From Euonymus europaeus (lineage: Eukaryota; Streptophyta; Magnoliopsida; Celastrales; Celastraceae): DNA of 64,000 nucleotides. A model generated the notes under the pieces. The model worked only from the letters and a program-made list of their open reading frames with translations, did no database searches and was not told where the DNA came from. Shown in pieces: positions 35,704 to 44,800 of the stretch. The position numbers were made by a program, and so were the translations under genes. Positions within the stretch are counted from its first letter, which is position 1. Each line of letters begins with the position of its first letter. The DNA is taken from NCBI GenBank assembly GCA_963580455.1, contig OY756960.1, positions 29,323,238 to 29,387,237 of the forward strand, given 5' to 3'.

Positions 35704-37860
35704 TCAGTTGTTGTTCTGGGCATCACGTTCCTGCTGTAGTTTCTTCATCATTTCTTGTTCATCTTTCTTTCTCTTCCATTCTTTTCTATACTTGATGCCG
35801 CAAGAGTTGCACAAAGTCTGAATTGAATTTTTTAAAAACATTAGAGCATGAATTAAACAAATATATAATAATACATATGATGCTTAATTAGGCAGAGAAG
35901 GAGAAATATATCACCAAGTCTGTAAACTTACATTGAGACCAAGTGGACCTTTGCGCCACATAGGGGTACTGCTAGTTCTGCAGTTATAGTTACTGCATTG
36001 CTTGTTGGGATTGTTAACACTATTATTGTTGCTTTTCTTGCGACTACTAGTACTCCTCCTGTTAGAGGTGTTAAGGAGGGTGTATTCTTTCATTGTTGGT
36101 GCTGGAATTTCATTGTTCAAGTTGTTCACGGCAATTCCAACAGCAGAAGAAGGAGAAGGAGAAGAAGAAGAAGAGCCCATGATGAATTGGCCACCTACTA
36201 ATCCATTCGAATTATTTATCATGCAACCAGCAGCAGGGGCATGGGAATAGCCGTTCATCTCTTGATGAGCATTAGAGTTATACAGTTGAGTCATGAAAGG
36301 GTACCCTTCTATTCCATTGATTCTTCTAGCATTGTTCATTCCAATAGGATTGATGTTTCCTCCTCCATTGATTCTTCCAGCATTGTTCATTTCAATATGA
36401 TTGATGTTTCCTCTTCCATTCATTGTTCCAGCATTGTTCATTCCAATAGTATTGATGTTTCCTCTTCCATTCATTGTTCCAGCATAGTTCATTCCAATAG
36501 GATTGATGTTTGCTTCTCCATTAATTCTTCTAGCTGCATAGTTCATTCCGACAGGATTGATGTTTCCTCCTCCATTGATTCTTCTAGCAATATTGTTCAT
36601 TCCAATAGGATCGGTGTTTCCTCCCCCGTTGATTATTCCAGCATTGTTCATTCCAATTGGATTGATGTTTGCTCTTCCATTCATTGTTCCAGCATTGTTC
36701 ATTCCAATAGGATTGATGTCTCCTCCTCCATTGATTCTTCCTGGATTGTTCATTCCAATTGGATTGATGCTTCCTCCTCCATTCATTGTTCCACTAGGCC
36801 TCAATCCCTGAGAAAGCAACTGCCAAAAATAATTGAAAAGGCTAAGGTAAGTTTTTCCCATCTTGGAAAAGTAGTTGAAAGAATTTATCAAAATTGAAAG
36901 CAACCATGCATGATTCACACTTTCACAGTACAATATTATTTTATTTATTTATTTTATTTCTAAGCTGATATATATATATTTAGCAGACAATGTGCATGTA
37001 CTAATATAGAGAAAAATTAGGGAGGAACAACAATATAAAATTACCCTAATTCATATTCAGTATGAGATTCTACATCTAGCAATAATCCACTATGATCTTG
37101 CTGCGAGATGCTTACAAATAGAGTTTACACTATGACTCTCAGTTATCTCTTACTCTCTTTACCTGTCTCTCTCTGAACATTAAGAACTTAAAGTTTTAAT
37201 ATTATTCTAATTTTACAATTTATATTAAGACAAATCTCAAATTACTAGAGTGGTCTCCACTGACCAAACTTTTAGTCACGCTCGCTTCACAAAAGATGAA
37301 CAATAATTTGATCATATTGTTGAAACCATAACACAAAACATCAATATATGGTGGTGATGATATGTGAATGTCAAAGAACATAACATGCTTGGCATATTAC
37401 ATTTTGAAGTAATTCGAAGTTCGATCAAATAAGTGATGGACCATGCATCAGAATGAAATGTGATTTTTTTTTTTACATAGTGCTAACTAAGCCACAAATA
37501 TAAATGCAAATTTTCAAATACTTTAAGATGTATTTTGAGAGACTAATTCCAAATTAACCCTGCATAATTCAGAAATTCTCAAAAAACAAAAAGAGGTCCA
37601 TTCACATAAAAAAATATAATAGACATCAAACAAATCGAGATTTTTCATTAAATAACTCATCATGTTAAATTAAAATGATTTAGAATAATATGTACTCGGG
37701 AATAGGGGCCATTAATGAAGTCAGGATTTTCTTGCTGGGGAGGAACATAAATAGATTTTACAGGCAATCCCAAGGTCAGTGCCAAGTCGAGCTCTTCTGA
37801 ATCGGGTTGAACACTGTCATTATTCATTCCAATGGCTTGATGGAGCCTTCGAGAATCCAT
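35704..37860 (-). CDS. GATA-type zinc finger protein (GATA29-like) with EAR motif and internal repeats, 3 exons, 388 aa
   Basis: Exons 37860-37696, 36819-35932 and 35817-35704 join in frame. Residues 24-32 (LDLALTLGL) form an EAR-type repression motif. Residues about 65-220 consist of nine tandem units of 17-18 aa (consensus G.(I/M)NGGGNINPIGMNNA). Then comes a low-complexity Ser/Asn-rich stretch and a GATA finger split by the last intron: CSNYNC (Cys 330, 335), TPMWRKGPLGLN and TLCNSCGIKYRK (Cys 354, 357). The first knuckle is CX4C instead of the usual CX2C; the X18 loop and CX2C are normal. The tail is a charged helix (KEWKRKKDEQEMMKKLQQE). It is probably a nuclear DNA-binding repressor. 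The first exon junction could be refined by a transcript; a further small exon is possible. Confidence 0.8.
36315..36795 (-). repeat. coding minisatellite of 51-54 bp units in the GATA-like gene
   Basis: Nine tandem units encode the G.(I/M)NGGGNINPIGMNNA repeat. On the + strand the core is CCAATAGGATTGATGTTTCC, followed by CTCCATTGATTCTTCCAGCA or a variant. Some units carry an extra codon (54 bp). All length differences are multiples of three, so the frame is kept. The antisense strand is also open across the array, which produces a spurious 218-aa frame. Confidence 0.9.
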
Positions 37861-38802
37861 GAATTAATTTTTTCTCACCTGAAAATTAATAAATTAAAGC
37901 AAAAAAATTGTTCGTATTCATATAAATGTCAATCAAATATATATACATATATAAACATACCACATATATTATAAAATTTCATCAGTTTGTGCCTATTGCA
38001 GGCGCACGTGTGCGTGCATGATTGAGAGAAGGGATTTAGACCTTAATCGATTGAACAGTCTCAAGATATTAGAAAGATGGATGGATCAATGCATAATAAG
38101 ACATATATATCATTCATAACTTAGAGGCTATGGAACCCACAAAGACTGAAAGAAGGAGATCTAGGGATAGAACTTCTCAATAAGTGATCTTCAATTCATT
38201 AAATTGACCTTTTGTTCACAGAAACCATAATCCTTTTATGATTTTATAGATATAGTAAATCAATCAAAGATCGACAATTCTCATGATGGCGGACCACCGA
38301 GCGCCACCGTGCGCGACGCTTAAAATAATAGAGATCTGTTTATTTTCATGTATTTTCTGTTTTTATTTTTTAGAAAATAGTTTACGATCTGGAAAAACAC
38401 GTTTGATTATCACTTTAAAACATAGAAAATGGATTTTTTTTCTAAAGATAAAAATAGGGAATCAAAACATATAAAACAAACCAAACAGACCTGGGTAATC
38501 ACCATATTTTTATGGGAAAAAACATGACGGCGAATCAAAAAGTAAAAAGAGAGACATAATTTATAAAATAGAAAAAACTTACAGACGCGGATGTTCAATA
38601 GCAAATCAAGAATTTTTGAGTGAATAATAATGAATAGAAGAAGTTAGGCTTATATACCCTCATAGGCAACCCTTACATGGAATGTCGGTAGCTCTAGGAT
38701 TCAAACTTCAATTTCCTACCAAAAATGTTTCTTAAAATTACTATTTGGTCCAACTAGATATGGATCTTAATTGTTAACTCTTTGACTGTGCAAGTTTTTG
38801 GG

Positions 38803-38920
38803 TTTTACTAGCGTTCAGTGTGGCCAAAAGACTAGACGCTATACAGTCCATTCTATTGGACTTTTACTAGCTTTCAGTCTGGCCAAAAGACTGGACGCTA
38901 TACAGTCCATTCTATTGGAA
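38803..38920 (+). repeat. two 59-bp tandem units
   Basis: TTTTACTAGCGTTCAGTGTG (from 38803) and TTTTACTAGCTTTCAGTCTG (from 38862) each continue through GGCCAAAAGACT(A/G)GACGCTATACAG to TCCATTCTATTGGA. Each unit carries an internal complementary pair, so a hairpin is possible. Confidence 0.85.
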
Positions 38921-38989
38921 GACACATGGATGTTGACCTATAATTGATTTTTAAATTTTTTTAAAAATTTTATTATGAGAAGAATATGA

Positions 38990-39382
38990 CAAAAAATGGG
39001 TATGAAGTTTTAACTTATTACTAACGAAAAACTTGCGATGAAATTTTTTTTTTTTCCATTTTTTTGTCGATGGATTATTTATAGAATTTTTATTTTGCAG
39101 ACGGATTACCGATGAAATTTATTTTTTGCCAACGAATTATAGGCGGAATTGTTTTTTTTTTTTCGACGGATACGAAATTTAATTTTTTTAATTTTTGGTT
39201 GACGGATTATTGACGAAAAAAATCCATCGATAATTACCAACAAAATTTTTTCCATCAGTGTTTAGATTACCTATGACGGTTTTAACGATGTAAATTTTTG
39301 ATCGGCAATCAATATTATCGATGGATTTTCAGGATCACCGACAAAAAATTATGTCTATAATTGGTGAAGTTCTTGTAGTAAG
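38990..39382 (+). mobile_element. remnant of a CACTA-like DNA transposon end
   Basis: Repeated GACGGATTA(T/C)(C/T)GA / AACGAATTATAGGCGGAA / GACGGATTATTGACGAAAAA motifs resemble the subterminal repeats of plant CACTA (En/Spm) elements. The block ends TTCTTGTAGTA at 39371-39381, one base from the reverse complement of the conserved CACTACAAGAA terminus. No transposase and no left terminus were found. Confidence 0.5.
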
Positions 39383-40244
39383 ATTAACATCGTCAAATTA
39401 TTAGTTGGGGCAAGATAGACATTTAAGCAATTTTTTTTAATGGTGGAGATTATAATATTTAATCTAATGGTAGATAGGGGACAATACCGTATATCTTGAA
39501 CAAGTACATATCTTCAAAATTTTAATTAGGGGCAAGCTGGGTATTTAGTGTGCAATGAGATGTTTATTGTAATTTTATTTTATTTTAAATGTTATTTTTT
39601 TTTCAATGGTGGATATTATACCATTTAATCTAATGGTAAGAATGTTGACTGTTTTTATACAGTTATTTGACTAGACTGTTTTGTAGTTCAGCCCAATATT
39701 TTTTGCAAAGAACTGGGCCTGATATTTAAGAGGGGGTCTCAGCAGTAAACTGCGGACCCGCTGTAATGGTTTTTATAACCACTAAAAAAATTATTTTATT
39801 TTTTAAAAATCGTCAATGCATTTTTATTAAGATTATGACTAGAATGGTATTTTTACTTCAACAAAAATTAAATAAAACATGAAAAAATTAAACCGTTGAT
39901 AATAAAACTGAAATATTTTATATTTCTCATTTAATGTTGTATTTGATTCAAAATAAATTCATAATTTTCCTCTACACGTTTTTTATGGTGTTCATCGAAT
40001 GCTACTAAATGGTAAACGGACAAAAATTATTTGAACATTGTAATCATTACATACATCCTGTAATACGATTAGTTCACTTGAAAGTCACCTTTGCTTTGCA
40101 GTTTCAAATTTAAAAATGGAAAATCATTGGAAGAGAGATAATGATAAAAAATAAAAATAAAAAAATCGATTCCTCTAAGCAATATTATGCTAAAATAATA
40201 TTTAACAAATTAAAAAGGGAAAAAAAAGACAACATAAAATAAAA

Positions 40245-40344
40245 TTTACTTTTTCTAAAAGGACTTCAAGTCGTCCCACCCCTAAAGGGCTATATTTACT
40301 TTTTCTAAAAGGACTTCAAGTCGTCCCACCCCTAAAGGGCTATA
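40245..40344 (+). repeat. perfect 50-bp tandem duplication
   Basis: The unit from TTTACTTTTTCTAAAAGGAC to AAAGGGCTATA occurs at 40245-40294 and again at 40295-40344 without a visible difference. The identity suggests a very recent duplication, or an assembly artefact. Confidence 0.9.
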
Positions 40345-41221
40345 TATCCATGAATTAGCATACACTAATGCAAGTGATACTAATTAAGTTAATTAATTAA
40401 GAATGAGGTGGTGCATAAAATTTGAAATAGTTGTGAATCCATACCCACGATCAATATTAAGAAAATATAATAATTAAACTGAGAAACATACTTTCGAAAA
40501 TGTTCGATAATGACAACAAATAATGCCAAGAATGGAAACTTTTATACAAAATTAACTTCCTTCAAATGTATATCTATATAAGATACCGTCCTCTTTTATT
40601 TTAAAAAAAACTACATGATGGGCATAATTAAAATAATTATTCTTATAATTAATCTACCTTGCATTTAACAAGTTGGATTTTTTCCCCTTTTCAAGCTTTT
40701 AGTCAGAATCTGTTGGTTACAAGAGAAAAAAAATGGGGTTCTGGGTCCTTTTGATGTTCTTGAGACCCTGATTATCATGCATGGTCAAACAAAAGATATA
40801 CATTTTTGACTCCATCGATATGTATCAGTACCACCTGCTGCATGTCTCGCATCTCATTTGTGAATTTCCTTGGATTCCTTATTCACTTATTCTTCTTAAT
40901 TCCCGTAATTCAAGATCACGAAACCTCCTACTCACGTGGTTGCCGATCTCTGCAGAATTCGCCATTAATTTGTTTATTTGGTCAAAAAATACATTTAAAA
41001 AACTTTAGCACAATCTTATAATTAAGTCAGGTGTTCAAAACACAAAGGGTTTTATATTACAAAAAAAAAAAACATTTGCCGTAAGATTTTCTTCTTACAT
41101 TCACGTACATGGCGTCCCTTCCTAGACCTTTTAGATCCACATCAAGATGGAACAAAAAAGCTCACAGTAACCACCTTAAATTGGCTCATCACAGGAACTC
41201 TTATGTGACCAAACCAATAGT

Positions 41222-41812
41222 TCAAGGCTTCGAACCATACTTGTTAACCAGCGCTAGTGCATTGCTCATGACCTGTATAACATTAGTGACTTGAACCGTA
41301 ATAGAAGCTTTTACTCTACCATCGAAGGCGCGGCCTGCGAACCCATCAAGGCAAGTATTCGCATCAGTTAGAGCAGCACTGGTCCAAGTCTGCGCATTGC
41401 TAAAGTGCCACAAAAAGTCCTGACCCTTGGCCCGGCCCATTAGCTTCAGTTCCTGAACCGATTTGCTAAGCCGGTCCACCATGTCGTCCATCTCTTCCCG
41501 GCAGTCCTTGATTGCTGCAACCTCTCTAGCCTTGAGACGTCTCAGGTACTTCATCCTCGACACATTGGTCTTAATGGTCTGGGCTTTGGTTAGGCTCACG
41601 GACAATGCGGTCTGGGCCAGTTGGCGTGGGCTCTGTCGAATCGCTTTTGCATAGACGGAGAGGTATCGGACGCATACAGCGGGGTATTGGGTTGCACCGC
41701 ACGAGGCCCTGATGAAGTTTGTGGCATCGGAGTTTCTCGGAGACCTGGACTGGGCCGTGCCTGCAATGGTTAAGATAGCAACCACTAGTAAGAGAAGGGC
41801 AGCTCTTGCCAT
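41222..41812 (-). CDS. pectin methylesterase inhibitor-like protein, intronless, 196 aa
   Basis: I chose ATG 41812 because it is followed at once by a signal peptide (MARAALLLLVVAILTIAGTA). The frame stays open upstream to 41992, but that extension lacks signal character and is probably 5' UTR. The PMEI domain has the four cysteines: SCGATQYPAVCVRYL, KDCREEM and NTCLDGF. The C-terminal VMSNALALVNKY is the family hallmark. It is richer in Arg/Lys than the two copies at 28.3 and 33.5 kb. It is probably secreted to the wall as a PME inhibitor. The next gene upstream on the same strand is the OTP70-like PPR gene, as in the Arabidopsis At4g25260/At4g25270 pair (from memory). Confidence 0.92.
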   Translation of the reverse strand: MARAALLLLVVAILTIAGTAQSRSPRNSDATNFIRASCGATQYPAVCVRYLSVYAKAIRQSPRQLAQTALSVSLTKAQTIKTNVSRMKYLRRLKAREVAAIKDCREEMDDMVDRLSKSVQELKLMGRAKGQDFLWHFSNAQTWTSAALTDANTCLDGFAGRAFDGRVKASITVQVTNVIQVMSNALALVNKYGSKP

Positions 41813-42515
41813 AGCTTTTGGAAAGCAAAACTTAATTTGCGAGTATTGACCAGATGAAATGTTAAGAGAGAGGGAGAGAGCACTCAGGACTTCGAATAGC
41901 GATTGAGAGGGGGATATTTGTAGCATTTTTGCCCTAGCTAACTTGCGCCGGATGATTTGGATCCTATCCAACTTTTGGTCATGTTTGGTCATGGGAAACT
42001 GCTGACTTGCCGCACTTGCTCAAGTCCATGGTGGGCCTTACCACAATTTTCTATATGAATCACGGACATGGCGCTGGTACAATGTGATCTGATTCTGGTC
42101 TTCCTAACCGACTTGGGCGTACAATACCGCAATGTGATTTGATGATTTGATTCTAGTCTTCCGCTAATACAGCCGTTCAATGAGATGATCCAAGACGGAT
42201 CCTTTCGAAATAACGACATAAACGCCATTTCTTACTAAGTCAACTTATCCCGCACATGTGATTCCATTAAATAAATTTTCGTTAGTCCTGTAAAGGCAGG
42301 GCAGGATTTGGGATTGCTCGAACATTGCGTGCACAAAAACTACGTATGCGATGTATTGCAATAAAAGATTCAGAATAATGAACATCTGGAATGATCCTGT
42401 GATTATGTCTTTGTAGATATCTCAAGTTGTCTTCAGACACCTGCATTAGAGTTCCAAGTAATTTAAAATGTTCCAACTCATTGGTAGTACTGTGAATTAA
42501 TACTAACACCCACAT

Positions 42516-44105
42516 CTACCATCCCAATCCTCTATCTTCCATCATTTTTCTGACTCTCTCCGCATCCTCCAACCTATTTGCATTGCTGTAAACTTTCATC
42601 AAAAGTTCAAAATTTTGTTCATTATCTGGCTCCATTTCGAAAAGATTTTGAGCTGCAATTTCTCCCATATCTACATTCCCATGTAAGTAGCAACCATATA
42701 GCAATGCTCCCCACACGGTTGGACCAGCCCCAAAATCCATTCTTTCCACCACAATAGCATAGGCCTCATCAAGCCTCCCCGCCCTCGCGTAAAGATTTAC
42801 CATGCAAGCATAATGTTCCATGATAGGCGTAATCCCGTATTTTTCAGTCAACAACAAAAATAGTCTCTCTCCGGACTTCACCAATCCCAAATGAGCACAA
42901 GCTGATAACAGCGATACAAACGTTATAGCATCCGGCAAAGCACCAGCACTCTCCATCTCCTCAAAATACTTCAACACTCTGGGATCTTTAGAGTGAGCAG
43001 AAATTATAGAGTTCCATGAAATGGTATCCTTCTCAGGCATATGATCAAACAACCAACGTGCTTGCTCCAACTGCCCATGATTGGCATAAACAACAACCAA
43101 AGAATTAGCAATGGACAAGTCCCATTCAATTCCTTGTCGAACAACCCACCCATGTACTTGAATTCCAATCTTCAAGGACAACCCACAGGCAAGGATGGAA
43201 GATATAGCCACTGAGTCCGGCTCAAATCCTTCTTTGATCATCGAATGAAAGATCTCCAGAGCTTCAGTTAGAAGCCCGTGACGAATGTAACCAGTGAGCA
43301 TTGAATTCCACGAAACCAAGTCTTTGCAATCAACCTTATCAAAAACCCTTCTCGCCTGGACAATATCACCGCATTTGGCATACATATCCACAAGCGCATT
43401 AAGCACAAACCCATCTTTTCCAAATCCCAAACGCACCAATTGGCGGTGCACCGCCTCTCCAAGTTGAACAGAGCCTATTCCTCCACAAGCTTTCAACACG
43501 CGAGGGAATGTGAAACGATCTGGCTCAACCCCCTCTTCCTCCATTTGAAAGTAAAGTGCCATCGCATCTTCATACAAACCCAATTCAGCGTACCCTGCCA
43601 TAAGCGCATTCCACGGAAATGCATACATGTCTCTCCTATCCATTTCGTCAAACACTTGATGTGCGTCCTCCATACGCCCAAAAGCGGAATAAAGCCTGAG
43701 CAGTCTAGACGAAAGCGCCACATTTTTGCGTAAAAGGTTGGTGGGTATAAGGCCGTGGATTCTCATGCCTCGGTCTACGGCTCTTAGGTGGTAGCATGTT
43801 TCTAAAAGGGAAGCAAAGATATCAGTATCGACTTTTACATGGTTCTTCAGAGTGGTTTCTAACTCTTCAAGGACGGAGTCGAGTGCTTGAAGTTTGGTCT
43901 GGGCGTGGGGTTGGTGGTGAGTTAGGAGAGGGGTTGGGTAGGATTTTGGGAACGAGAGAGTACCCTTTTTGTTCTGGTTCAATTGTTGCTGCTTGTGTTT
44001 TCGTTGTCTCAAAAATTGTCTCTGTTTTCTTCTCTGATTTGAAGAGCAGTAGTACTGGTGGAGTGAAGTGGTATGTAGACTGGATGGTTGTAAAATGCAC
44101 AACAT
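42516..44105 (-). CDS. OTP70: PLS-type PPR protein with short E region, OTP70-like, intronless, 529 aa
   Basis: A single frame. The N-terminus (residues 1-50) is rich in Ser, Arg, Lys and Gln and poor in acidic residues, consistent with organelle targeting. PLS-type repeats follow from about residue 95: LLRLYSAFGRMEDAHQVFDEM, LVDMYAKCGDIVQARRVFDK, LVSWNSMLTGYIRHG, TISWNSIISAHS. The E-region-like tail contains PTVWGALLYGCYLHGNV and ends at MMEDRGLGW, without E+ or DYW. This layout and length agree with Arabidopsis OTP70 (At4g25270), reported to function in splicing of the plastid rpoC1 intron. The neighbours (PMEI on one side, UMP-CMP kinase on the other) match the Arabidopsis order. The symbol is an orthology inference and not proven here. 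Confidence 0.9.
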   Translation of the reverse strand: MLCILQPSSLHTTSLHQYYCSSNQRRKQRQFLRQRKHKQQQLNQNKKGTLSFPKSYPTPLLTHHQPHAQTKLQALDSVLEELETTLKNHVKVDTDIFASLLETCYHLRAVDRGMRIHGLIPTNLLRKNVALSSRLLRLYSAFGRMEDAHQVFDEMDRRDMYAFPWNALMAGYAELGLYEDAMALYFQMEEEGVEPDRFTFPRVLKACGGIGSVQLGEAVHRQLVRLGFGKDGFVLNALVDMYAKCGDIVQARRVFDKVDCKDLVSWNSMLTGYIRHGLLTEALEIFHSMIKEGFEPDSVAISSILACGLSLKIGIQVHGWVVRQGIEWDLSIANSLVVVYANHGQLEQARWLFDHMPEKDTISWNSIISAHSKDPRVLKYFEEMESAGALPDAITFVSLLSACAHLGLVKSGERLFLLLTEKYGITPIMEHYACMVNLYARAGRLDEAYAIVVERMDFGAGPTVWGALLYGCYLHGNVDMGEIAAQNLFEMEPDNEQNFELLMKVYSNANRLEDAERVRKMMEDRGLGW

Positions 44106-44800
44106 TTTACTGTGAAAAGTTTAGGACAATTCGAGGGAAAAATAATTTAAGAGGGGATCATAAGCACTGTTGTCTGTTTTATCGGCGTACACATCGACAT
44201 CCTTTACGCGAAATACGGATGGCCACAGCTTATAGCCACCCTCTGGAACTAATGACAGTTCAATGATGTTAACGGAACCTTTAAACAGAGATTTTCATGG
44301 AAGACCATCCAAAAAAAAAAGCGCATAAAAGTACGACACACATGAATCTGTCACGGGGAAGGCCACTTGCTCGAATCTGCATCACTCAAAAGGAATTTGT
44401 TTTAAGGAGAAGTTCTGGGATGCATCAATTCCCTTTCTATAATATATTTATTAGCTTAGCTTTGTTTACATTGATCCATGAACCAAAGTTCAGACTCTCT
44501 TCAAGCCCGCTCTTCATTACACTATTAAACAATTAACCAGAAATATGCTTTTATAAGTCAGAACAAAATATTTGAGCCGCAAAGATCCCTTTAGGAAATT
44601 AATTATACATCATCAAGTAGAAAAACACATATGAGGGGGAATTTCAACCTTTAGGCTGAAAAATGTAAAGCTACGAGCGAATTTTCGAAATCACTTGCTC
44701 AGGACTCCTCTTCACAAAGTATCCATTAGAGCTTGAAAAAGGCGGAACAACTTGAATCACAGAGATGGCGTTTTGTGCATTCTGACCTTGGATTGTAGGA
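44106..44800. other. region between the PPR gene and the UMP-CMP kinase 3' end
   Basis: About 700 bp without a gene. It should contain the promoter and 5' UTR of the PPR gene (minus strand) and the 3' UTR of the kinase gene. No distinctive element is visible. Confidence 0.5.

Larger units (their letters stand above)
37861..41221. other. gene-free, repeat-rich intergenic region
   Basis: No supported gene. It contains two tandem duplications and a CACTA-like transposon remnant (listed separately), long AT-rich stretches and homopolymer runs. Confidence 0.55.

Noticed and set aside
36241..36897. A 218-aa plus-strand open frame rich in Ser, Ile and His-Ser-Asn repeats
   Set aside because: It is the antisense of the coding minisatellite in the GATA-like gene. 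The repeat has no stop in that frame, so the open frame is a by-product.
41813..41992. N-terminal extension of the PMEI at 41.2 kb
   Set aside because: The extension lacks a signal peptide, and the internal Met at 41812 starts a textbook signal peptide, so the upstream part is more likely 5' UTR.
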